Assembly: GCA_903772945.1 (NCBI GenBank)
Contig: CAICTM010000024.1
Coordinates: 116,240-180,239, forward strand
DNA length: 64,000 nucleotides
DNA from: Seminavis robusta
Taxonomy: Eukaryota > Bacillariophyta > Bacillariophyceae > Naviculales > Naviculaceae
Reading direction: 5' to 3'
Each line of letters opens with the position of its first letter. Positions within the stretch are counted from its first letter, which is position 1. Both the position numbers and the translations under genes were made by a program. This document shows, in pieces, positions 21,791 through 32,421 of this stretch. Under the pieces are notes generated by a model. That model did not search any database and was not told the origin of the DNA. It saw nothing but the letters and a program-made list of their open reading frames with translations.

Positions 21791-24700
21791 ATGTGGCCAT
21801 CACAAAAAATCCTCAGACAGCGCCATGAGAGAATATCCCTCTTGGCGTTGTTACATGTATTATTGGTGGTGTTCCTGTCAGTGGTTTCCGTGGAATCTTT
21901 TATCTTTCCTGCTGTCCCCTCGTCCGGACGGCAATACATGGATACCACCACAGCTACCATCACCACCACACAACTCGCCAGCACCCCCGAAGGTCGACCT
22001 GATATGGATGTCGTTTTTGGATCGGCACAAGCTTCCAAGAGCGCTAATGGACTTTACGAAGATGACGTGGACGACGATCAATTGGAACGAATGCAACGCC
22101 AGGCCAAAGTTCAAGCCCTATTAGAAGAACAAGACGTGGAATTCAAAGCCGCACGCAAACGCAAACAATGGGGAAAATTCGCCAACATTACCAACAAGGA
22201 AGAATTAGAACCGCTTCTGCAGCAAGAGCGAAAAAAGTTGGAGCAAGGTACGTACAGTATACACGTTGGAGTGGTGTGGTTGTGCGTGGAGAAGTTTATT
22301 TTCTGTGTGCTCAATACTGGGCCAAAAATATTTATACATTAATGAATGAAAATGAATGAGTAGAAAACAAAGTCAAGCTGGATGTGGCTGCTGCCACTGG
22401 TGTCACCATGGAAGTGCTGGATCCCATTGACAACATGATTGACACCACTGTCTACGATGAAGGTGGAACCATTCAAATCAGAAGCGGGAGTCAGCCACTC
22501 AACGCGAGATGGTATGCCGAAGTCGATGAAGAATTGAAGCAGGAATGGGATTCCTTGGTGGGAAATGACGACAGCGAGGCGGGTGAAATGGAGGATGTCA
22601 AAGTCCAGCTCAACAATGGAAAGGTTGTCAGTAGAGAAACCATGCAAGGTGTCAGAGTTGGTAGTGCCGGGGGGTGGTCTCTCGAAGTCTTTCCCGGTGA
22701 TTTTGTGGTCCACCGGTGCGTACCTTCTTGCTTTTATCGTTGCTTTTTACTGTTTCTACAATAAACACTTGCTGTTAATTGATCAGTGGGCTCATCCATC
22801 TATCTTCGATTTCCCCTACCGTGCACCTACCATGTGACTGACTGACTGACTGACTGACTGACTGCAATACACTACAGAAAGTATGGCATTGGACGATTTG
22901 AAAAGACGTGCCTTCGACCCAAATCAAAATTAACCGAGGCTGAGATTAAAGCACGGGATGCCCGTCGTGTAGAAATACTCACACAAGAACTGAGAAAGCG
23001 AGGCAAAGGAAAAGGCGGCACCACAACAGATGTCATTCAAGGAATCAGGGCAACATTTGGTACCGAAGCAGACACTGATCCCATTTCCAATCCACAAACC
23101 ACAGTATTGGAGATTTCCTATTCCGATGCTGTGGTCCATGTACCCGTTGACAGGGCATACCGATTGAGTCGTTATCGGTCTGGAGACTCTGTCGTCAAAC
23201 CAAGACTTAGTCGAGCTCGAGGAGAAGCATGGAGTAGAGCCAAGGCCCGTGTGGAGGAAAATACTCTAGAATTAGCACAGGATGTGCTTGCCTTGTACGC
23301 GACACGGGAAACCTTGCAACGGCAGCCCTTGGATCCTACCAAAGAGGAGGTAGTCAAACGGTTTGAAACGACATTTGCCTACACACCGACGCCTGATCAA
23401 CAAAAATGCTTTGAGGATGTGGAAAATGATATGGTATGGCGGCCCCGTCCCATGGATCGTTTGGTGTGTGGAGATGTCGGCTTTGGAAAGACAGAGGTGG
23501 CTATTCGAGCCCTATTCCGCGCTGTTGAAAACGGAAAACAAGCTGCATTGTTGGCACCCACGGGAGTCTTGGCAGCTCAACACTACAAAAACATACTGAA
23601 GCGTTTGGGTCCCGAGACCGAGTGGAATATCAGTGTGGCCTTGCTGCGTGGTGGCATGGGCAAACATACCAAATCAGGAAAGGAGCTCCGTGGCCAAATT
23701 AACGGTGGTGACGTTCAGTTGATTGTTGGGACTCATGCATTGCTCAGTAACGATCTCAAGTATCATAATCTTGGGTTGCTGGTGATTGATGAAGAACAGC
23801 GGTTCGGAGTGAAACAAAAGGAACGACTCAAACTCATCTGTGGTGGGATCGATGTGCTAACACTCAGTGCCACCCCTATTCCACGTACCCTGCAGATGTC
23901 TCTCAGTGGCATTCGAGATACATCAACTATTCGATCTCCGCCGCCCATGCGAAAGCCAACAAAGACCTATGTGCAGCCGTTCTCACAAGAAGTCATTCGG
24001 GATGCCATCAAGCTTGAACTTGAGCGTGGAGGGCAGTCGTACTACGTTGTTCCTCGCATCTCGATGCTTGGTGAGGCCCAGAAAACTATTCAGGAACTCT
24101 TCCCAGACATTCGCATCATCCAAGCACACGGCCGAATGAGTAGAGGCGGCGCCGAAAACAATGTAGCTGAATTCGCTGAAGGAAACTACGACATTTTGCT
24201 TGCAACCACAGTGATTGAAAATGGAGTGGACATCCCCAGCGTCAATACAATCATCATTCAGAACAGCCAGTCATTTGGTATGTCAACTATGTATCAGTTG
24301 AGAGGAAGAGTTGGTCGTTCCGATCGCCAAGCCTATGCCTACTTTTTGCACAACGAGGAGTCGGTGACGGAGGAGGCATTCTTGCGTCTTCAAGCAATGG
24401 GTGATCTTCACGAATTGGGGTCAGGTTTTGATATTGCCAACCGAGATTTAGAAATTCGGGGTGCTGGTAGTTTGTTGGGAACCGAGCAATCTGGTATGGC
24501 TGCCAAAGTCGGTTTCGATCTGTACATGCGGATGCTGAAGAAATCCATTCGGAAGTTGCGTGGACTGGATGTGCCTCTAGTGCCCCGAACAAACTTCCTG
24601 GTTCTGCCAGAGGGAACATCAGTAGAAGTTTTCAGAATACCGAAAAAGTACATTCCTGACGACAAGGAACGTCAAGAACAGGAAACCAAGGCACGCCTTG

Positions 24701-25446
24701 CTGAAAGCACTGCAGCACTAGTCAAGCTGACGAATCTGTGGAAGAAAAAGTATGGTGCGATCCCTGCTAGCGTACAATTTCAGCTCAAGACGATGCATTT
24801 GCACGCATGCACGCGTCGATTAGGAGTTGACTTGGCTGGGCTCATTTTGGACGAGGAGACTGGAACACAGGATTGTGTGCTACGATCTCCTGGACTACGT
24901 CCACGGCATTGGGCAAAGATAGTCGAACTCATGCCCAACGGTGTTGCCCCTAAAGGCTTAAATGTTGTGTTCCCTCCGAGATTCACAGCAACGGGGCAAG
25001 AAGAAGAGAGCGTGGGCGGCAAGAAGGTAGACTTGAAGTCTCTGCTAAGCGATGCCAGTCTTAGTGAGGATAACGATGACGATGATTGGGACTCTATGGA
25101 CGAGGAAGACGTCGAAGCGATGAAAGACATCTCATCTGCCTTTTCGGTGATGGATATGAACGATGTGGATATTGAACAGTACCCTCGACTGGTAGTGAAG
25201 AACTTGGGACAAGTAGATGCCAGGACAATCGACAAGATGCTAAAAGTGTTGCTTCCTCTGTCGAGAGTGGTGTACGAAGAACAAGAACGAGACAAAGAGC
25301 GAGCCAAGAATGCGGCTGACCTAAGAGATAAGCGTGCTTTGTTGAAGCAAAGAGCAAAGGTGAATGAGTCGCTAGAGGCTAGGCGAAAGGGGTACAACCT
25401 GTCACCAACAGAGAAGAATACTCTACGCTCATCGGGTAACTTGTAG
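21791..25446 (+). CDS. Plastid Mfd/TRCF-like transcription-repair translocase lacking UvrB-like module
   Basis: Exons are 21791-22247, 22364-22715 and 22878-25446, with GT-AG introns (116 and 162 bp) and consistent phases, giving 1,125 aa. The N-terminus is a signal peptide followed by ESFIFPAVP, a Phe-centred plastid motif. A CarD-like RNA-polymerase-interaction domain starts at about 260 ([19 protein letters not shown], split by intron 2). The RecG/Mfd translocase follows: GFGKTE Walker A (about 471), DEEQRFG (about 573), SATPIPRT (about 599), and a second RecA lobe with [14 protein letters not shown]-terminal domain and a Lys/Arg-rich tail end it; an acidic [17 protein letters not shown] insert is unusual. 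Bacterial Mfd uses N-terminal UvrB-like domains to recruit UvrA; these are absent, as in plant plastid homologues. Its likely role is removal or rescue of stalled plastid RNA polymerase (inference). Confidence 0.92.
22835..22864 (+). repeat. (TGAC)n microsatellite in intron 2 of the TRCF-like gene
   Basis: About 7.5 perfect TGAC units lie 13 bp upstream of the exon 3 acceptor. Length changes here would be expected to vary between alleles and could influence branch point or acceptor spacing. Confidence 0.9.
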
Positions 25447-25583
25447 GTAGTGTTGGTCTGATGGTTTAATAAAATCTATCTACTACTACCGGTGTCTTTT
25501 CCCGTTAACGTCGTGAAACTGCGCTTTGGCCGCCTCAAGGATTGGCCAAAGTCCCAAGCATCTATCTGGTGATGTTCGCACCC

Positions 25584-26030
25584 TCAAAACTCATATTTGA
25601 ATCTTCCTAGAGAGTTGGCTGCTTCCGCGTTTCCGCCTGAATTGGTCTGCCCGTTTCCAACCACCCGTTTCTTCGCCGAAGGTGCTTTCTCATCCTCCTC
25701 CACAAACGATAGCCCAAGGAGTTCTTCTTCCTCTTCTCGCTCGTCATCCGTGCTGTCAAGAGACAGGGAACATTCGTCATCGAGAAATATGGAATCAGTG
25801 TCTAGGAAAGTGGGATCTAACGAGAAGTTCGACATGTTTCGTCCAAGTGGCTGCGGCCTGAGAAGGCTCTCGTTCAGTATCAGATACACGTCTGCTGTCG
25901 ACGTTGGAGAGACTGGTAGATGCAAGTCCACCGCAGGTTTCTCCGAAGGCGTCAGTGGAGAATGGGGCGATTTTCCACGCTCCTCCTCGGTATCTCGTCG
26001 AACATTTTCTTTGTCGGAGCAAACAGACAT
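25584..26030 (-). CDS. Small acidic hypothetical protein
   Basis: A 148-aa ORF from an ATG at 26030, convergent with the TRCF-like gene (137 bp between stops). No domain is recognised. It is Ser/Pro-rich at the N-terminus, with SPHSPLTPSE resembling proline-directed phosphorylation sites. A middle acidic block (DSTDDEREEEEELLGL) precedes a hydrophobic SFVEEDEK patch. The composition is more protein-like than the antisense frame, and the antisense shadow has many Ser codons. It may have further 5' exons upstream of 26030. Confidence 0.45.
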   Translation of the reverse strand: MSVCSDKENVRRDTEEERGKSPHSPLTPSEKPAVDLHLPVSPTSTADVYLILNESLLRPQPLGRNMSNFSLDPTFLDTDSIFLDDECSLSLDSTDDEREEEEELLGLSFVEEDEKAPSAKKRVVGNGQTNSGGNAEAANSLGRFKYEF

Positions 26031-27439
26031 GGTTGAACAGACCCAGTTCGAGGCCGTGGCTTGTCTTGTCTCGGCTCCTTTTGAATTTTGACTAAGTGCC
26101 TTGGAAATGATTCTTTAGATGAAGTTTGGTCTCCGAGTGGCAATGAGCCAAGATCCCATTGCAAAACTGCACGACAAGAATTGGGCGAGCACCTTGGAAA
26201 ATTCGAAAATTCGAAGGTGTCGTGGGGAAGTCGTGGGAGGCGAAGAGCTTTTGCGACCGAGCGCGGGCGTGTCCCACTTCCAAAAAGAACTCCTAATTCC
26301 CCGGACAAACAAGACTGCTGGCTATGATAGCTACTAGTACTCGTTCTGCGTACAGCGTACGGTATGGTACCGGTACCGGTACCGTGGCTGCCACCATTGG
26401 ACTGGCCGAAATGGTTCTCTAGCCAGCTACCAGACAGTACGCCGGGACACAGGTAACCAGCATAGCAACACATGCCCCACAAACGCTAAAGCAGGAAAGA
26501 AAAGAAGATGCGGTTCACGCGAAACCAACATACAGCTGAGCAACGACAAGAAGACCCGTAACCTGAGCGATGACCGTGATGGTGCCGATGATACGAACCA
26601 AAAAAGGGACTGTCACGCACTCACGAGGAGCTCACGCCAAGGTCAATGCCACAAGGGGCGTGCATCAAACGATAGGCAGGTTTGCCACTTTATCAGTCGA
26701 TCATCTAATTACCCGACCCTCCAGAATCAGCAACACTTGAAATCTGATTGATGATGGGGAAGGCTCTAGAAAGAACCATAACTTTTTGCGAATGTTGTGC
26801 ACATATCATTTCCCTCGCTGTCAGTGGTGCATTTGCAGCTGGGCCATCCAACATCACTGGAAGTGTGAAACCTTTTTCAACCCAACATATACCTTTCCAC
26901 AAAAACTGTTTGCCTGACAACAATAATGATACAGGCAACCAGCAGTTGGCAGTGGCAAATCCGGTTTTGGAACATGATCGTGAACTTTGGCAATCAGTAG
27001 ATCCACTGATTCAGCAAAGCAACGGCGGACGAGACAGAGGCACGTGTGTGTTTTTTGCATCACCATGCTCTTCATTGTAGCTGCCATTGTTGTTGGTTCC
27101 AGGTATTTGGTTGGTCAACAACATGAAAACATGAAGCCAGATAGGACAATCAGCACTCAAACAGATGTAAGCCGTCAGAATTGCCATCCTCTGCTCCAGT
27201 CGGAGTTCTGGACCTTTGTTGGGTAGTCTCCGGATCACAGATTATTTAGCATCAACAATGGGTGAGAAGCTCCGCAGCGGAAAGCATGGCAATGGTCAAA
27301 AACATCACCATCTTGTGAGTGGAGGAAGACACAACTGTTTGCTCTTGCTTCATTCTTCTATGCCTTTGAAGGAGAAAACTGGTACACTGGACCTATGCTC
27401 AACAGAGCTTGGCCTTCTTACAAGTCTGGGTTTTAAAAC
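26031..27439. other. Intergenic, with a possible membrane-protein remnant
   Basis: No intact gene. A TACCGGTACCGG run lies at 26366-26384. Between 26748 and 27226 two overlapping plus-strand frames show protein-like text: first a polar stretch, then a single hydrophobic segment preceded by basic residues (RTRQRHVCVFCITMLFIVA). The order polar-basic-TM resembles the juxtamembrane part of the LRR receptor-like protein at 45.4 kb, but they are in different frames, no LRR follows, and the assignment is weak. Confidence 0.35.
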
Positions 27440-27752
27440 CTAACTGGCAGCTCTGGCTTGTCTGACATCCTCCGAGAGGCAATATGCTTCCTGCAGAATG
27501 CGTCTTGCATGCATTTCTATGACACTGAACACTGATTTGTTGGCTTTGATTGTGCCATCAGTCTGAGTGGATGTGATTGTGCATGCCACAGTTGCAATGC
27601 TTCTTGGGAGAAGGAAGCATTGGCTAGATTGGCCACCCACAAGAAGACAATTCTTTGCAATGCTCAATTTGCCTTCAGCCTGAGTAGATTTGATTCTGCA
27701 TGACACATTTCCAATGCTCTTGGGAGAAGGAAGCATTGGCTAGATAGATTGG
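27440..27752. repeat. Diverged tandem duplication of about 118-bp unit, open on minus strand
   Basis: Unit A (about 27551-27632) and unit B (about 27670-27752) share TCTTGGGAGAAGGAAGCATT and TGGCTAGAT, plus a diverged upstream block. The minus strand is open across both (27736-27440, 98 aa from an ATG), so each unit would encode a related peptide: LPRSIATVACTITSTQTDG in one, LPSPKSIGNVSCRIKSTQAE in the other. The maintained reading frame in both copies is suggestive of a former or current repeat protein, but no domain is recognised. Confidence 0.5.
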
Positions 27753-27933
27753 GCGTCATCGTGACTACACCGAAACGATAGGTTACAATGCAACCAACAA
27801 CAGTCAACCAATACTACTGTTTGCAAGACACCAGATTTCTGTGACTAGTTTACTGCTTATATTAAGAGGCAGCGACTGGCATACAGTACAACTGGTAATG
27901 ACAGCGAGTTGGAAAACAAGCAAGCTAAACAAG

Positions 27934-29672
27934 TCAAAAGCCACTCTCCTCAGACGATGAGACGGCCGTTTCTACATGTACAGAGTGCTCGGGAGAGATC
28001 GAAGCCCCGGCAACTTCGGCTGCGTCCGCGCCCACTTCCTGTCGATCTTCCATCTTCTTGATCATTTCTTCGATGGTGGCTTCTGTCATGATGAGTTGTT
28101 CCACTTCGGCAGGGGTGATCTGAAGGCCTTTTTCTCTGCAAGTAAGCTTCCTCGCTTTCAAAACCGGTTCTTGGGTGTTCGCTGAGCTTTCAATAGCATC
28201 GGATTGGCCATGAGCAGCGATCGTATCATCATGATTCCGCTTTCGGCTGCGACCGGAAAACAACGCAGGCAATCTGTCCGTCCCGGCGTTGGAGAGGGAC
28301 GAGCGGAAGTAGTGCTCAACCATATCCTTGGCATCCGCAAACTCCATGCAGCCAAGGTCGATACTTCGGTCAATACGTCCAGGGCGCACCAGTGCCGGAT
28401 CCAAGAACTCTGGGTGGTTGGTGGTCATCTGTGCAGGTGGGAGACGATCGTCAAAGTGAGAGCATAGTTCGGATGACATGCCGTCGACATTGGCCCTGTA
28501 TTCAAACTTACAATCACAATCCTGCCAGGAGTATCGACAATGCCATCGAGCGCATGCAATAAACCAGCCAAACTCAGAGCATCCGTGGGCTCGATAATGG
28601 GAAGGGCGTTGCGGCGACGGTCTGTGGCGGATGCTTTTGGATTGTCCGGCTCCTTCGGTGTTTCGACAGTCTTTTTCGGAACCAGATCCCGTCGTTTGAC
28701 CACGTCGGAGGCTGGGGCGACATCTTCCAACACGAAGATGACATCTTCTTGTCCAAACTTGACCGCCTTCTCGAGTCCGGCAACTGTACAGACTTTGTTG
28801 AACATGACCGCATTTTGAGCAAGGATTCCGTCTATTTCCTACAAAACAGATTCTCAAGAGATTTCTCCTCACCGAGAAGGTATCGCGTGTAGACAGGCGT
28901 CAGAAGCGAGTCTCAATTGCCGTACATGCAACAACGGATGGAACCAAAGTTGTAGAGGTATCGGCTATCATTCTCAAGTTTCTTGAGCTCGTTCCTGTAC
29001 CACTGAAAAGCCGCGTTGACAAAGCTATCAATTGAAGTTGGCCCGGATGACTCGAGCCGTATAGCCATGGATTTGGATGACGAGTCACCGCTTTCACCCC
29101 AAGCCCCTTCGCCGGTACCGTACCATTGCCATTCTTCTTTTCTTCCGAAGACTCTTCGTAAAAGACTCTCACAGTAGATCCATCAAAGACACCCACACTG
29201 TGCCAGGTCGACTTGATGGGCAGTTTGATAATCTCGCACTGCTTTAACAACTGGCAGGTGGAGGTGGTCTTACTTTGTCCATAGTGGCTTGCACAAACTG
29301 GTCTTACTTTGTCCGTAACATTATCACTTCCAATAGTGGTCAGCTTGAGGTCAGCATCATCCATCTTAAGATTGCAGCACGCGTGAATGCACAAACTCAT
29401 GGCCTTGATCAGAAAGTTATTGTAGGATTCGTCATCGCTGTTCGCCGTGCCCGCCAACAGTCCCACAGGACGTGAAACAGATTTGAACTCAATGTTCCTT
29501 CGATACATTCGGGCTTCTTGAACAACATCTTGATGATACGATCTTTTTGTTTCTGGGCCCAGCCGAGACCCACATTCAAAACTACGGGCAGCATCATGGC
29601 GAGGGCGGTGTCCATTGTCGGATCACCAGTCTCCAGGCTGTTCATGATTCCCATCATCTGGATGGAGCCCAT
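27934..29672 (-). pseudogene. Broken BCS1-like AAA ATPase gene, Walker A region deleted
   Basis: The minus strand carries a recognisable BCS1-type AAA gene in pieces. The N-terminal part (from about 29672) and a following region are joined only through frame shifts near 29510 and 29120. The stretch ending in SRYLYNF (about 28970) is followed by an in-frame TGA. The Walker B region (VIFVLEDV) and the DALSLAGLLHALDGIVDTPG block are in frame. A proper GT-AG intron (28429-28511, 83 bp) joins them to MTTNHPEFLDPALVRPGRID. The phosphate-binding GPPGTGKT segment, expected between SRYLYNF and Walker B, is absent; only about 150 bp separate them. BCS1 proteins are mitochondrial AAA translocases with a TM N-terminus (family knowledge). 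The C-terminal tail is Glu-rich. Loss of Walker A plus several frame breaks makes it a pseudogene. Confidence 0.8.
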
Positions 29673-30043
29673 ATCCCATCAGGCTCACGTTGTTGCTGTT
29701 GTTGTTGCGGTTGCTGTTCATTGTCTGGCTGGTCTGACAGGTCTAGCAAGTAACTGTTCACTAAATTATTATGGCAGTTGATGAAGAAATTGAACGGGGG
29801 CTCATTAGTTTTGCGGGATGGAGGAAGCCAAAAACGTGTGCAGCTGTACTGTACGGTACGAGATGATCAACCTTCAACTCAGAATCCTGGAATGATTGGC
29901 AGCAAGTTTTCGCCATTTTGGTTTTTTCAAAACCGCTCGCTCTGAGTCCTGTTCGTGATTGCTCCTGCACAAAACCGCTTCCGCCAACGAACGACGAAAC
30001 GATGACGATGAGTCGATGACGGCTGAAAAGATGATGGATGACA
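29673..30043. promoter_or_regulatory. Upstream region of panE-like gene
   Basis: These 371 bp lie between the start of the broken BCS1-like gene and the ketopantoate reductase start. A (TTG)n/(GCT) run sits at about 29693-29720. No specific element is recognised. Confidence 0.4.
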
Positions 30044-31228
30044 ATGGCGGCACAAGTAACAGGTCGGTTTGCAGCCTCAACAACGAGGATATCTCTCTCA
30101 TTGCCACTTGCTTTTATCAGGCATAGAGCAAGATGTCACCAACGACGAGAAACGATCTGGAAATCATCCCTGGCGTCACCTTCCGATAATCAATTTGGTG
30201 ACGATCGATTGTGGATCCTGGGATCTGGTTCCATTGGACTATTCCTGGCAGCCTCCATTCACATGGCACACCCTCAATACCCTCTTTCTATCTTATTGAG
30301 AGATCATCACGCAGATAACCTTATTCGGAAGGATCACAATGAAGCTCACATCAAAGTTCTTTTGGAACAACCATCGTCTGATTGCCATAAGCCTAGATCT
30401 GCAGTGCCAGTACCTGCCAACCTGATCACGTCCCTGCACGAGGATCCTGCCGTTACAATAAGAGCACTGGTACTTTCCACCAAGGCTTTTCATGCAGTGT
30501 CCGCATTGCAATCGATTCACACCCATCTAGCAGCCGACGCTCGCATTGTGGTCTTTTGCAATGGAGCCTTGGCCGTGAGGGACGAGCTGGAAAAAGCTTT
30601 TCCCTCCGAAATCCACTGGAACACCGAATTATCATCCATCACTCATGGAGCTTACCAAAACATCAAACACAGAGGAAGCGACAGATGCTATCACGTTGTT
30701 CATGCAGGTGTTGGAAAGATCTTTTTGGTACACCCTCATCCAGGAGGCGACCACGACCTACTAGCACCGGGGATGCTCAATCAGGCAGGCTTGAACTGCC
30801 AAGTCCTCGCCAGCCCCCAACAAATGGAGTCTATTTTATGGTACAAACTGGCGGCCAACTGTGTTTGCAATCCTATCACTGCCATTCATCAGTGTACCAA
30901 TGGAGCCATGAAAGATTTCGTACCGGACTTGGACAAGGTGATTGCCGATGTAGTAAGGGAAGTTTGCGAGGTTCAGCATGCCATTGCTTCCGCTACAGGG
31001 CAATCCCTGCAGTTGGACCCTCTGCTTGTCACAACCTTTGTCCATCAAGTCATTGCAGACAATTTCGAGAATCGCACGTCGATGCAACAGGACGTCTGGC
31101 ATAAACGGCAGACCGAGATTGACTTCCTCAATGGGTACATTGTCAGGGCAGGGGATTTACATGGCATTGCGTGCCCAACGAATCTTGAGCTGCGGGAGCA
31201 ACTCTTGCAATTGGAGGCCAACTTTTAA
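30044..31228 (+). CDS. panE: 2-dehydropantoate 2-reductase (ketopantoate reductase)
   Basis: The protein is 394 aa from the ATG at 30044, or 396 aa from 30038. The first 50 or so residues are basic and Ser-rich without acidic residues, as expected of an organelle transit peptide; no signal peptide with a Phe motif is seen, so the mitochondrion is likelier than the plastid (inference). The NADPH-binding motif GSGSIG is at 60-65. The C-terminal domain has KLAANCVCNPITAIHQCTNG, matching the catalytic Lys and Asn of the family, and SMQQDVWHKRQTEIDFLNG, matching the family signature with its conserved acidic residue. The enzyme reduces ketopantoate to pantoate in pantothenate and coenzyme A synthesis. 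Family length is about 300; the excess is the presequence and a longer middle. Single exon. Confidence 0.9.
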   Translation: MAAQVTGRFAASTTRISLSLPLAFIRHRARCHQRRETIWKSSLASPSDNQFGDDRLWILGSGSIGLFLAASIHMAHPQYPLSILLRDHHADNLIRKDHNEAHIKVLLEQPSSDCHKPRSAVPVPANLITSLHEDPAVTIRALVLSTKAFHAVSALQSIHTHLAADARIVVFCNGALAVRDELEKAFPSEIHWNTELSSITHGAYQNIKHRGSDRCYHVVHAGVGKIFLVHPHPGGDHDLLAPGMLNQAGLNCQVLASPQQMESILWYKLAANCVCNPITAIHQCTNGAMKDFVPDLDKVIADVVREVCEVQHAIASATGQSLQLDPLLVTTFVHQVIADNFENRTSMQQDVWHKRQTEIDFLNGYIVRAGDLHGIACPTNLELREQLLQLEANF

Positions 31229-31274
31229 AGAAAAGCTACCTGCAGCCAGCGTTGCTGCCTGTTACCATTGCATG

Positions 31275-31342
31275 TAGCTGGCTGGCTAGCTGGCTAGCTA
31301 GCTGGCTGGCTAGCTGGCTGGCTGGCTAGCTAGCTTGCTAGA
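31275..31342 (+). repeat. GCTGGCTAGC simple repeat
   Basis: About 68 bp of interspersed GCTG and GCTA tetranucleotides lie 47 bp after the panE-like stop codon. The run is partly self-complementary through its GCTAGC units. Confidence 0.9.
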
Positions 31343-31690
31343 TGTAGCTGCAGTACGATACTTACTTGGACTTAACGACAGAAATGAAGAACAGTAGCAG
31401 GTCGAAAGTCCAATGGATGTTGCAGGTGCTGGCAACTGGATGCCTGTACCACACTGTAAACTCACTCATTGGCAGGAAGTCTCAGCAGATCTCCGCACTC
31501 CTCATAGATAAGTCCTTTGAAATTCAAACACCGACAAATCCTGGTTGGGAACAACATTCTCTCAGCACATTTTTACCATGGTTGAGTCAAGAATAGTCTC
31601 CCTAAAAAAAATGGAGACGAAATAGTGGGAGCTTTTTCATTGGTTTGGGGCTTGGGGTCAATTCTGAATAGTTATCATGAAAGATCTTGT

Positions 31691-31956
31691 CTTTATTTCT
31701 CAAAAGGCAAGCTGAAAATCGCAGTCCTCTGCAAATTTGGAAACACTTCACCCGAACACTGCTGCCGACAGTGCTCTGCTCCCGAACAGTTTCAGTATTC
31801 AAAAGTATTACTTCTGAATTATCACTGGACTGTCTTTAAGGATTTTTGCAGACATGTTTTGTTAACGATTTTTGTGCCCACCGCATCACACAGCATTGTA
31901 CCGCACCGTACCGCACAAGAGATCCAGCATTTCAAGGAATGCCATATTTATTTCTC
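31691..31956 (+). repeat. Dispersed repeat, copy A
   Basis: The copy begins with CAAAAGGCAAGCTGAAAATC and ends with CAAGGAATGCCATATTTATT. Blocks recur in the same order in copy B: AAAAGGCAAGCTGA, CCTCTGCAAA, TCCCGAACA, GTATTACTT, GAATTATC, AACGATTTTTGT, ACCGCACCGTACCGCA, GGAATGC. No reading frame is maintained. Orientation is the same as copy B, with 140 bp between. Confidence 0.75.
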
Positions 31957-32096
31957 CTGGTTAGGCGAAGGAAACGGAAGTTAGGTAGATGCGGAAAAAT
32001 AAAAGATAGACTAAACTGTACCTGTAACTCAATATTTACCTAAGCTATCATATGACCATTAGCCATTAGCCTCTGTCTTCCGCACATATTCTGAGC

Positions 32097-32421
32097 TTTT
32101 ATTTCAAAAGGCAAGCTGAGAATCGCATTCCTCTGCAAACTTGGTTTCACTTCTCTCAAACACTGCTCCCGAACACTTCTCCTGAACGCTTCCCCCGAAA
32201 GTGTTGTATTAGTATTACTTCAGAATTATCGTGGACAGTCTTTTAGTATTTTGCAGAGAATTTTCGTTGACGATTTTTGTTCCTGCGCACTGCACCGCAC
32301 CGTATCGAACCGTACCGCACCGTATCGCACCGTACCGCACCGTACCGCACCGTACCGCATCGCACTGTACGAATTAAAAGCTTCAGAGATCCAACATTCA
32401 AGGAATGCGATATTTATTTTA
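32097..32421 (+). repeat. Dispersed repeat, copy B, with decamer expansion
   Basis: Same order of blocks as copy A, but the CACCGTACCG region is expanded to about eight 10-bp units (32291-32370, consensus CACCGTACCG with CACCGTATCG variants), against about two in copy A. The copy ends in GGAATGCGATATTTATTTT. Confidence 0.75.

Noticed and set aside
24780-25397. Minus-strand 205-aa Ser-rich ORF
   Set aside because: Antisense shadow of the TRCF-like gene; the sense strand has conserved domains throughout.
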